Assembly: GCA_937969395.1 (NCBI GenBank)
Contig: CALBVI010000045.1
Coordinates: 1 to 5,730, forward strand
Direction: 5' to 3'
DNA: 5,730 nucleotides
DNA from: an uncultured Spongiibacteraceae bacterium
GTDB lineage: Bacteria > Pseudomonadota > Gammaproteobacteria > Pseudomonadales > Dasaniaceae
Position 1 is the first letter of the stretch; each line of letters starts with the position of its first letter. The notes beneath the pieces were generated by a model, which ran no database searches, was not told where the DNA came from, and was given only the letters and a program-made list of their open reading frames with translations. Below are positions 1 through 4,669 of the stretch, piece by piece. The translations under genes and the position numbers were made by a program.

Positions 1-1
1 T

Positions 2-427
2 CCTGATTCCCTTAACCTGATTCCTGATTCCGGATTCCTGATTCCTGATGTGACCGCAGGCAACGACCCTCACCAATTCCCTGAAATCACTGAGGCTGTC
101 GAGTATTTGAAATGGTATTCAGCCGTCACGGAAATTAGCGAACTGCATATTCGGCGCGATCCAAAATACATGCGGCAGGCGAGAAGCTGGCTCGAGGACG
201 GCGTTACCCGTGACGAATTATCAAACGCGATTCAAGCATCCTACGACCGCCTTAAATCCAAAGGCGACGAAAGCGCACCGCCGCTGATGTACGTTGCCAA
301 AGTTCTGGCCAGTCACCGAGTCGAGGGCACAGTGGTTTCTGCAGGAAAGGGGGTGGAGTCGAACGACGAAAGAGCCGAGCGAATGGCAGGGCCCGAAGCC
401 ATGGCAGGAGCGATCAATGAAAACTGA
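2..427 (+). CDS. Phage replication protein, C-terminal part (O-like/DnaD-like), 5'-truncated by window edge
   Basis: The frame is already open at the left edge, so this is the last 141 residues of a longer protein. A GTG at 50 could serve as a start, but open frame continues upstream without a stop and encodes a repetitive linker (PDSLNLI, then PDSGFLI, then PD), so I treat it as an internal codon. After the linker comes a helical domain. Its tail (about positions 200-325), with an EDGVTRDELSNAIQAS segment followed by PPLMYVAKVLASH, resembles the end of DnaD-like/replisome-organiser domains, where a 'Y-v-x-x-[IV]-L' helix closes the fold. Place in the operon supports a replication role: a P-like gene follows with an 11-nt overlap, the usual O-P order. 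The role would be origin binding or primosome recruitment in the cytoplasm. The family call is inferred from layout and weak motif similarity, because the N-terminal DNA-binding domain is outside the window. Confidence 0.6.
   Translation, partial: PDSLNLIPDSGFLIPDVTAGNDPHQFPEITEAVEYLKWYSAVTEISELHIRRDPKYMRQARSWLEDGVTRDELSNAIQASYDRLKSKGDESAPPLMYVAKVLASHRVEGTVVSAGKGVESNDERAERMAGPEAMAGAINEN
4..52 (+). repeat. 7-bp tandem repeat (TGATTCC) inside the replication gene
   Basis: Seven consecutive heptamer slots can be read: TGATTCC at 4-10, a degenerate CTTAACC at 11-17, TGATTCC at 18-24 and 25-31, GGATTCC at 32-38, TGATTCC at 39-45, and a partial TGATGTG at 46-52. Because seven is not a multiple of three, the peptide repeats every 21 nt as a heptapeptide (PDSxxLI). 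The array may continue left of the window. In lambdoid phages the origin iterons lie inside the O gene, in the linker between its two domains, so this array could be an origin or a remnant of one. That role is inference. Confidence 0.85.
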
Positions 428-1055
428 GGAATACAAAATATTCGTCAAGAGCTGGCTGGCTACGAACGACATGCAGCAAGGCAAGCCGCTCAAAGACGAG
501 GCCATCAGGCAGGCCTTCGAGTTGTTGCGTGAATACGAATTCGAGGAGGTTGCCGCTGCGGTGTCTAGGCATTGCCGGCGCAGCGAGTGGATGCCAAAGC
601 CTGCGAACATAATCCAGATTCTGGAGGGTGAAGTACCAGACGGCACGACCATGGTAGGGCTGGCGCTTCAAGCCGTTACGCCGCTGGGTGTGTTTGTTCG
701 AGCGATGTTGGGCCAAGACTTGCGTCAGCTGAATTCGAGGGATTCGGCAGCCAGGGTGAAAATGCACATGCACAAGATCACGCGATTTGTTGAACGTGGG
801 CGTACTGCATCCTACACAAACGCGGATATTCGACTTCTCAGTGGGGCGGGTGTATCGGTGTGCGCACCGTTGTGTGATGGCTTGCCGGGGCCTCGCAGAG
901 TCACCCATGAACGCCTGAAGGAAAGAGCAAACCTTCTAGCGGTCAAGGTGCTGACCGTGACGCCGCATCACGAACTTTCACCAGAGCAAATCAAGTCAAA
1001 CAAGGCCGCTGCAGATAAAGCGCTGGCCGGGTTGAAGGCCGATGGTTTCCTATGA
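417..1055 (+). CDS. Putative phage replication protein (P-like helicase-loader candidate, DUF6475-like)
   Basis: This encodes a 212-residue soluble protein. I chose the ATG at 417 because AGGAG at 406-410 sits 6 nt upstream, an excellent ribosome binding site, and because it overlaps the upstream gene by only 11 nt; the frame is open further upstream to 294 but that stretch lies inside the preceding gene. The N-terminal ~75 residues, with a helical segment containing DEAIRQAFELLREYEFEEV and then a W-M-P-K-P-A-N-I-I-Q-I-L-E-G motif, match the pattern of small phage replication proteins ('x-F-x-P-K-P-A-D-I-x-x-x-I-E-G') seen in DUF6475-type and G40P/P-like loaders. Such proteins bring the host or phage DnaB helicase to the initiator complex. 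The C-terminal half (after about residue 140) has no motif I recognise. Position directly after the O-like gene and an ATGA junction with the next gene support a replication operon. Gene certain, function inferred. Confidence 0.7.
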   Translation: MKTEEYKIFVKSWLATNDMQQGKPLKDEAIRQAFELLREYEFEEVAAAVSRHCRRSEWMPKPANIIQILEGEVPDGTTMVGLALQAVTPLGVFVRAMLGQDLRQLNSRDSAARVKMHMHKITRFVERGRTASYTNADIRLLSGAGVSVCAPLCDGLPGPRRVTHERLKERANLLAVKVLTVTPHHELSPEQIKSNKAAADKALAGLKADGFL

Positions 1056-1234
1056 TCAATTACGGCAATACCGACGAGGCTTACCGGCTCGAGTGCTTTG
1101 CAAAGGCTATCGTCGCCAAGTTTGAGAATCCTGTGGCTGTTCGAATTTGGCTTAAGGCTCGAGAGAAGAAGGCGAAATCAAAAGACCAGCCGCTTCGAAT
1201 GGCCCTAAAAAAAGAGCTCGACTTGATCGCATGA
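1052..1234 (+). CDS. Hypothetical 60-aa phage protein
   Basis: This small gene is linked at both ends by 4-nt ATGA overlaps (1052-1055 with the upstream gene, 1231-1234 with the downstream one), which is strong evidence that it is translated by coupling. The protein is charged and probably all helical: an N-terminal helix around the residues EAYRLECFAKAIVAKF, then a basic stretch (REKKAKSKDQ) and a final helix. There is no signal peptide or membrane segment. The 'RLEC' helix is reminiscent of small uncharacterised proteins that sit between replication and Ref/Nin-type genes in prophages, but I cannot assign a family. A role accessory to replication or recombination is suggested only by its neighbours. 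Confidence 0.75.
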   Translation: MINYGNTDEAYRLECFAKAIVAKFENPVAVRIWLKAREKKAKSKDQPLRMALKKELDLIA

Positions 1235-1587
1235 ATTCAAACAGCCTTCCGGCACCCACAAAATCCCAATCTAAGAACATGGAAGCGCTTGTCGACAAAA
1301 TCGGTTGTGCGGTTTGTTTGTTCTGTCTGAAAATTGAAGATAGCCCTGGCTGCATTCATCACCTACTGGAAGGCGGCCAGCGGATATCACACGACGCGAT
1401 CATCCCGTTATGTCATAAGCACCATCAGGACGGCGCGGAAGGCAGGCCTAGCAGACACAGCGTTAACGGTTTGCATGGTGGACTAGATGTGTTTGAAAAG
1501 ACCTACATGCCCGAATGGGAGCTTCTAGAACGATGTGAGGCTTGGATCGATAATTACTATTACACGAATAGCTTGACCGATGACTGA
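1231..1587 (+). CDS. Ref-like HNH nuclease (RecA-dependent nuclease family)
   Basis: The 118-residue protein shows the zinc/HNH pattern of the phage P1 Ref family: GCAVC near residue 26, a C-I-H-H motif near 41-44, H-D near 53-54, the P-L-C-H-K-H-H metal-binding motif near 59-65, and a downstream H-S...H...F-E-K-T-Y-M segment equivalent to the 'H....FE..yG' that ends the fold in Ref. Ref cleaves DNA at displacement loops formed by RecA filaments and stimulates recombination, so the likely site of action is cytoplasmic DNA during phage replication or recombination. It is translationally coupled to the previous gene (ATGA) and no convincing independent ribosome site is visible; an internal ATG at 1279 is a less likely start. 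It sits in the slot used by nin-region recombination genes in lambdoid phages and is followed by a rusA remnant. P1 Ref has an additional disordered, DNA-binding N-terminal arm; here only about 20 polar residues precede the core. Family call is firm by motif, RecA dependence is inferred. Confidence 0.82.
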   Translation: MNSNSLPAPTKSQSKNMEALVDKIGCAVCLFCLKIEDSPGCIHHLLEGGQRISHDAIIPLCHKHHQDGAEGRPSRHSVNGLHGGLDVFEKTYMPEWELLERCEAWIDNYYYTNSLTDD

Positions 1588-1732
1588 TTTAGTAAAGCCC
1601 TACAAGGGCCAGATAAGGTTCGTACGTCCAATGTACGACGGATCGCCCGGTGTTGATTACATGGAGCAGTTCGACGGTAATCGCTGGGTAAAAATAACCA
1701 TTGTCCTAAGGGAAATGAGCTTTGTTACATGA
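1580..1732 (+). CDS. Hypothetical 50-aa phage protein
   Basis: A short frame starts at ATG 1580, overlapping the end of the Ref-like gene by 8 nt, and stops at TGA 1730-1732. The peptide begins MTDLVKPYKGQIRFVRPMYD and includes an aromatic-rich GVDYMEQFDGNRWVKITIVL segment that looks like two or three beta strands, so it is probably a small folded protein rather than chance coding. There is no membrane segment. No strong ribosome binding site is visible; translation is probably coupled to the upstream gene, as elsewhere in this operon. I do not recognise a family. It is the last intact gene of the early operon before the non-coding gap. Confidence 0.6.
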   Translation: MTDLVKPYKGQIRFVRPMYDGSPGVDYMEQFDGNRWVKITIVLREMSFVT

Positions 1733-1748
1733 GTGTTGCATCAATCCC

Positions 1749-1765
1749 AGCTGTTAGCTGTTAGC
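1749..1765 (+). repeat. 7-bp tandem duplication (AGCTGTT, 2.4 copies)
   Basis: AGCTGTT occurs at 1749-1755 and again at 1756-1762, followed by a partial AGC. It lies just inside an 11-codon frame that starts at ATG 1729 with an ATGA overlap on the preceding gene and stops at 1762-1764. Removing one copy would let that frame read on as ...AVSGRVGYGFDVLQ before a stop at 1799-1801. It looks like a replication-slippage duplication in a decaying or non-coding leader. Confidence 0.8.
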
Positions 1766-1839
1766 GGCCGAGTGGGCTATGGGTTTGATGTTCTGCAGTA
1801 GCAGATAAATATGACGTACAGGGAGTAACAACCACCGCA

Positions 1840-1891
1840 GCAGGCGCTGTCAATAGGGACCTCTCAGCCGTAAGGCTGGCAGTGAGCCTGC
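1840..1891 (+). promoter_or_regulatory. Nested RNA stem-loop upstream of the rusA remnant
   Basis: An outer 6-bp helix pairs GCAGGC (1840-1845) with GCCTGC (1886-1891). Next to it GCTGT (1846-1850) can pair with GGCAGT bases 1879-1883 using two G-U wobbles, leaving a GA bulge at 1884-1885. Stacked directly on it is a hairpin CAGCC (1865-1869)/GGCTG (1874-1878) closed by a GUAA loop, a GNRA-type tetraloop. The left strand 1851-1864 stays single and contains GGGACC. No T-run follows, so it is not an intrinsic terminator. It ends 11 nt before the AGGA ribosome site (1903-1906) of the next gene. A leader, antiterminator or RNA-stability element is inference; the pairing itself is seen. Confidence 0.45.
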
Positions 1892-1913
1892 ACTACCTAA
1901 CTAGGAATTGTAA

Positions 1914-2248
1914 ATGGACGAACCAAGAGAAGTAACCATAGAGGTACCGGTAGCAATGCCAACGATCAATCAAATGATGGGAATGAATTCTTTTCAATGG
2001 AACAAATGCAAACGTTTACTACACGGGTTCACGTACATATCACGCATTACAGAAAACGGCTCTGTGATCCAGACAATCTCAACTGTAAAGCTTGCATTGA
2101 TGCAGCAGTCGATATGGGATTACTACAGGATGATTCGGCCAAGTGGATCGAAAGTATCACGCACACGCAAATCAAGTCGGCGGACGAAAAAACGGTGATG
2201 AAATTTACAGAGGTAGTACCAAGTAATACAGAACCTGTAGATAGTTAA
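1914..2248 (+). pseudogene. rusA: RusA-like Holliday junction resolvase, frameshifted and internally deleted
   Basis: The gene starts at ATG 1914 with AGGA at 1903-1906 (7-nt spacing). In this frame the N-terminus reads like a RusA beginning: EVTIEVPVAMPTINQMMGMN, the first strand and the P-S/T-x-N-loop. The frame then continues to a TGA at 2196-2198 without further family motifs (94 residues). The RusA core appears instead in the -1 frame from about 2023 onward: HVHITHYRKRLCDPDNLN, then DMGLLQDDSAKW, ending at TAA 2246-2248. The D-P-D-N-L and D-D-S motifs carry the conserved metal-binding aspartates of the resolvase. Between the two parts, the ~25-40 residues that normally form the central helix are missing. 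I see no slippery heptamer at the switch point, so a deletion with frameshift near 2012-2030 is the best explanation. An internal start at ATG 1997 would give an 83-residue core fragment with little upstream fold. RusA resolves recombination intermediates; here activity is probably lost. Confidence 0.75.
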
Positions 2249-2257
2249 TGCAGGCGG

Positions 2258-2275
2258 TTAACAATACAGTGTTAA
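2258..2275. repeat. Small inverted repeat between rusA remnant and endolysin
   Basis: TTAACA (2258-2263) and TGTTAA (2270-2275) form a perfect 6-bp palindromic pair around a 6-nt centre, in the 57-nt gap before the endolysin gene. It is AT-rich, has no T-tract, and would be a weak hairpin; as DNA it could be a dimeric operator. It may also be chance. Confidence 0.3.
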
Positions 2276-2305
2276 ATCTCAACCTTCCAATAGTAAGGCG
2301 TTTGC

Positions 2306-2908
2306 ATGTATAGCGACTGTGAAGATGTATACGACCATTGGTTCGAAATGATGTTTCGAATTGAATCAGTAGGAAGCAATGACCCAGACGACCCAGGCGG
2401 GTGGACGCAATACGGAATAACCGAGCGTACGCTTAGAGACTGGCTTGATATTTCACCTGGTGAGCCTACGCCAGAGATTAGCTATCAAAGCGCAAAACAT
2501 TTGTACAAGGCTAACGTGTGGGATAAGTTGCTTAGCTTGCGATTGCACCCACTAGCGCACTGGTTTACAGCTGACGCGGTTGTAAATCATGGTTATCGCA
2601 AAGCAATAGAACTACTCCAAGGTGGTCACAGTAGTTTGATTGCTGACGGTGATTGGGGCCCTAATTCACGAAGGGCGCATGCTTCCTATGACACGCAAGC
2701 GCTTATATTCCTATTTTGTCAGCGATACCGAGAGAATAGGGTTAAGTTCTATTTCGACATCATTGACGAGCGGCCTAAGTCACGCAAGTTCATAGAGGGC
2801 TGGATGAACCGTTTGTTTAAGGTTGTCGAGGGTGCATGGCAGGCTGGCCTAATAAACCCGCCTATGGCTGTGTTAGAGCATCACACGAGCGAACCAGCCA
2901 ATGGTTAA
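2306..2908 (+). CDS. Phage endolysin, GH108-type muramidase with C-terminal peptidoglycan-binding domain
   Basis: The 200-residue protein starts at ATG 2306, with TAAGG at 2294-2298 and 7-nt spacing. Residues 10-75 match the glycoside hydrolase 108 catalytic domain: an E followed by NDPDDPGGWTQYGIT (residues 25-39), aligning with the family's 'EGGyvndPdDPGG-T-yGIt'. The catalytic glutamate would be E20, but the usual E-G-G-Y is E-S-V-G here. Next comes a helical region (ISYQSAKHLYKANVWDKL) and then the family's C-terminal peptidoglycan-binding part, with ADGDWGPNS near 113-121 and the helix CQRYRENRVKFYFDII followed by F-I-E-G-W-M-N-R (162-169). GH108 enzymes cut the N-acetylmuramic acid-N-acetylglucosamine glycan bond. 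There is no signal peptide or anchor, so release to the periplasm would need a holin or another secretion route. It opens a gene cluster with envelope proteins, which supports lysis. Full length for the family. Confidence 0.88.
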   Translation: MYSDCEDVYDHWFEMMFRIESVGSNDPDDPGGWTQYGITERTLRDWLDISPGEPTPEISYQSAKHLYKANVWDKLLSLRLHPLAHWFTADAVVNHGYRKAIELLQGGHSSLIADGDWGPNSRRAHASYDTQALIFLFCQRYRENRVKFYFDIIDERPKSRKFIEGWMNRLFKVVEGAWQAGLINPPMAVLEHHTSEPANG

Positions 2909-3440
2909 CATACAAGTAGAATTCCTACCTCTGTGTATGAAGGGCTGGCGAAAGTACATTCCAGTATCTTGGCGGCGGCGTTCAGTGATGCTTCTGCAGA
3001 ACGTTACAGCCCACCATCCAGAGCTAGGCGAATTGATGGGGCCAAAGGGTTCTAAGACCGACGGCTCCAGCTGGCCATTCTTTGTTCCTTACACTTCATT
3101 CGGTAGCACCTTCGAAGAGGGTGTGATACACGACCAAGCCTATAAGCTGCGCGTGCTACTAAATAAGTTCGGCGGAGCTATTACCGTAAACATCAGCCGC
3201 GCCTATGCTGATTTGATTTGGTTTCAATTAGCCAAACCTGATTCGATCCATTACAAGACATCATTTGAATTAGCAGAAGATGCGCCTGATTATGCCTATG
3301 CGCTCCTATCACTTATCAAGTATCTAATTGATTCAATCATGCCGGTCATTGGTTATGTCGGCCTACGTTTGTTTGGTTGGTACGCTTGGAACAAACACCG
3401 AAAGAACGATCACAGGATCCCACCAAATGAAATCTACTAG
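2901..3440 (+). CDS. DUF1353-like protein with C-terminal membrane segment
   Basis: The ATG at 2901 overlaps the endolysin stop by 8 nt; no strong ribosome site is visible, so coupling is likely. An alternative ATG at 2937 would remove 12 residues of the first strand. The 179-residue product has the DUF1353 signature: G-P-K-G-S-K-T-D-G-S-S-W-P (47-59; family 'x-G-f-x-T-D-g-A-S-v-P') followed by V-I-H-D-Q-A-Y (75-81; family 'HD-x-x-Y'). The His-Asp pair and the T-D-G are the conserved residues of the family, whose function is not established to my knowledge; proteins of this type are common next to phage lysis or tail genes. Residues about 132-163 (LLSLIKYLIDSIMPVIGYVG and onward) are hydrophobic and end in a basic N-K-H-R-K tail, so the protein is probably inserted in the inner membrane with that end in the cytoplasm. 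Many DUF1353 proteins lack such a tail. Sitting between an endolysin and a lipoprotein, it could help lysis; that is inference. Confidence 0.75.
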   Translation: MVNIQVEFLPLCMKGWRKYIPVSWRRRSVMLLQNVTAHHPELGELMGPKGSKTDGSSWPFFVPYTSFGSTFEEGVIHDQAYKLRVLLNKFGGAITVNISRAYADLIWFQLAKPDSIHYKTSFELAEDAPDYAYALLSLIKYLIDSIMPVIGYVGLRLFGWYAWNKHRKNDHRIPPNEIY

Positions 3441-3924
3441 ACGGCTTTTTATGTTGGGATCTCTGATTCCATTAACAGGGTGTGCTAACAGCGCAAAAGT
3501 TCTTAATAGCATCGGCGCCGGCATAGCCGATAGCCCGATCGCTAATTCCCTAGTGATTCAATATGCGGACGCTGAAACCATGGCGTTGATACAGCAACCA
3601 TTACGCGAGCTTCGCGAATTACACGACGCTGTCGAAATTGCTATTAGGTATCAAGATCCAGAGAAATGGTTCGCGGATAACTGGTTCAGGGTTCAGCGCG
3701 CATCGTTCCCTTGGAACATGATTGTTCGAGCGCTGTTACTTCAACAGTCTAGAACTAATGATCCGATACCAGACAGGCTGAATGTGTATAGGGATGATAT
3801 AGAGGCTGGCTATGGCGTCTTGCAGGAGTACATAAGTAAGCGTGAATACCTGAAGACTATGCTCAAGCTGGCTGCTATTACCGCTCAAATTCTCGCAGTA
3901 AAGAAGCAGGCAGAATACATTTGA
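3427..3924 (+). CDS. Phage-encoded lipoprotein of unknown function
   Basis: I place the start at ATG 3427, with AGGA at 3414-3417 (9-nt spacing) and a 14-nt overlap with the upstream gene; the longer open frame upstream lacks a signal sequence at its start. The 165-residue product begins M-K-S-T-R-R-L-F-M-L-G-S-L-I-P-L-T-G-C: two arginines, a short hydrophobic core and a clean lipobox L-T-G-C with the lipidated Cys19, so it should be exported, lipidated and cut by signal peptidase II. The S-T-R-R-L-F-M start also fits the loose Tat consensus, so export by Tat is possible. The mature part is mostly helical (residues 45-75, LIQQPLRELRELHDAVEIAI, and 120-160) and ends in a hydrophobic-to-basic helix (LAAITAQILAVKKQ). 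Position after an endolysin and a membrane protein recalls spanin (o-spanin) lipoproteins, but those are usually much shorter and proline-rich. Superinfection-exclusion lipoproteins are another option. No family recognised. Confidence 0.78.
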   Translation: MKSTRRLFMLGSLIPLTGCANSAKVLNSIGAGIADSPIANSLVIQYADAETMALIQQPLRELRELHDAVEIAIRYQDPEKWFADNWFRVQRASFPWNMIVRALLLQQSRTNDPIPDRLNVYRDDIEAGYGVLQEYISKREYLKTMLKLAAITAQILAVKKQAEYI

Positions 3925-4196
3925 GTTCTCTGATTAAATCAAGTCTATCCACGTCAGCGAACAAGTGCTGGCGTGTAGTCGTTTCAGACATAGGTTTTAC
4001 TGGCACCCACACTGTGGAGACCACAGACGGCTCATCTATACCTCAGACGCTGACCGCCACGATAAACGGGCAGCCCGCGGCAATCGGTTCTGATGGGCTT
4101 ATAGCCGGTCAAACAGTGGATGGTGATCTTCTGTGTTTAAGCCGTCCAGACAATAGTTGTTCTAATTTCATAATCGATAGCGAGTTCAGCGAATGA
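3921..4196 (+). CDS. Hypothetical 91-aa beta-rich protein (TTG start)
   Basis: The start is a TTG at 3921 overlapping the previous stop by 4 nt (TTGA), the TTG analogue of the ATGA junctions used elsewhere here; no ATG occurs early in the frame, and GCAGG at 3906-3910 could act as a distant ribosome site. The product is 91 residues, threonine-, serine- and glycine-rich, with alternating hydrophobic stretches (WRVVVSDIGFTGTHTVET, then LTATINGQPAAIG) suggesting a small beta sandwich. It contains three cysteines (residues 16, 72 and 80). There is no membrane segment. I do not recognise a family; head-decoration or other small virion proteins have this look, but nothing here proves it. It couples by ATGA to the helix-turn-helix gene that follows. 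Confidence 0.65.
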   Translation: MSSLIKSSLSTSANKCWRVVVSDIGFTGTHTVETTDGSSIPQTLTATINGQPAAIGSDGLIAGQTVDGDLLCLSRPDNSCSNFIIDSEFSE

Positions 4197-4468
4197 TGAA
4201 CGGTCAACAGATGGGCGCACCTGAAATTGAAAAGCGCCAAGACCCTATACCTGACTACAGCGTTCGTAAGATCCTGCTAAAGCTTAGAAAGATCGGGATC
4301 AATTCCGCATGTGTTGCCGCTGCGATCGATGTCTCGCATACCTGCATATACAACTACACAAAGAAGCGTGACGTCCAGCCAACGCTTAAGAACGGGCTGG
4401 CGATCATTAACGTCGGCATTGTCAGGCTTTCAGCGTTAGAGCTAAGAGACTGCATAGATGAAGATTGA
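4193..4468 (+). CDS. Small helix-turn-helix DNA-binding protein
   Basis: The ATG at 4193 overlaps the previous stop (ATGA); a second ATG follows at 4196, so either could be used. The 91-residue protein has a probable helix-turn-helix between residues 22 and 77: a first helix VRKILLKLRKIG, then INSACVAAAIDVSHTCIYNY, in which 'A-x-x-x-x-V-S-x-x-x-I-Y-N-Y' is the recognition pattern, and then T-K-K-R-D-V-Q-P-T-L-K-N-G-L-A-I-I resembling the 'G-x-x-P-x-x-x-x-x-x-x-I' end of XRE/Cro-type domains. The N-terminal 20 residues are polar and probably flexible. A DNA-binding role is well supported by pattern; its target is unknown. Its place between lysis and structural genes suits either a late-gene regulator or a small DNA-packaging component, though it is short for a small terminase subunit. 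Overlaps the next small gene by 11 nt. Confidence 0.7.
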   Translation: MMNGQQMGAPEIEKRQDPIPDYSVRKILLKLRKIGINSACVAAAIDVSHTCIYNYTKKRDVQPTLKNGLAIINVGIVRLSALELRDCIDED

Positions 4469-4628
4469 AGGCATGACATGGCGCCAGAGCGCTTGGTACT
4501 ACATAAGTTCAGATTGCAATAAGTGTCGTGGCATTAGGATGACGATACTTGTTTGGTCTGCATTCATTCAGGTGGTTTTTACATTGACGGTAGTGGTATC
4601 GTTGGGAGTGTTTCTTTGGTCCAAATAA
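4458..4628 (+). CDS. Small single-pass membrane protein (56 aa)
   Basis: A short frame starts at ATG 4458, overlapping the HTH gene's stop by 11 nt, and ends at TAA 4626-4628. AGAGAC at 4445-4450 is a weak possible ribosome site 7 nt upstream. The product starts MKIEGMTWRQSAWYYISS, has two cysteines in C-N-K-C (20-23), a basic R-G-I-R (24-27) and then one continuous hydrophobic helix from about residue 28 to 54, ending at W-S-K. Positive charge before the helix and a short tail predict an N-in, C-out single pass. Size and topology would suit a small holin, pinholin or antiholin, or a superinfection factor; none is proven. There is no independent holin elsewhere in the lysis region, which raises the interest of this gene. 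Confidence 0.62.
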   Translation: MKIEGMTWRQSAWYYISSDCNKCRGIRMTILVWSAFIQVVFTLTVVVSLGVFLWSK

Positions 4629-4669
4629 CAGATAGCTTGGTGATTACGCGTGATCCATTTAAGGAACAA

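Noticed and set aside
1..52. CRISPR array
   Set aside because: The unit is 7 bp and contiguous without spacers, and it is read in frame within a gene.
294..416. Longer N-terminus of the P-like gene
   Set aside because: This in-frame extension lies inside the preceding gene and lacks a ribosome site, whereas ATG 417 has AGGAG at ideal spacing.
414..908. Antisense open frame of 164 codons
   Set aside because: It lies opposite the strongly supported P-like gene, has no ribosome site or recognisable motif, and looks like codon-usage shadow.
1785..1811. Sigma-70 promoter (TTGATG then TAAATA)
   Set aside because: The -10 matches at only three positions and the spacer is 15 bp; other registers do not improve both boxes.
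1840..1891. Intrinsic terminator
   Set aside because: The stem is good but no run of T follows GCCTGC; the sequence continues ACTACCTAACTAGG.
1840..1891. tRNA or tmRNA fragment
   Set aside because: No acceptor, anticodon or T-arm geometry and no TTC-like T-loop can be fitted.
1914..2198. Programmed -1 frameshift joining the two RusA parts
   Set aside because: No X-XXY-YYZ heptamer in the correct frame near 2000-2030 and no clear downstream hairpin; the missing central helix cannot be restored by a frameshift anyway.
3328..3426. Longer N-terminus of the lipoprotein gene
   Set aside because: It would bury the signal peptide and lipobox behind 33 extra residues and overlap the DUF1353 gene by over 100 nt.
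4553..4669. TTG start for the 102-aa protein
   Set aside because: It would overlap most of the small membrane gene; the ATG at 4670 has AAGGA upstream.
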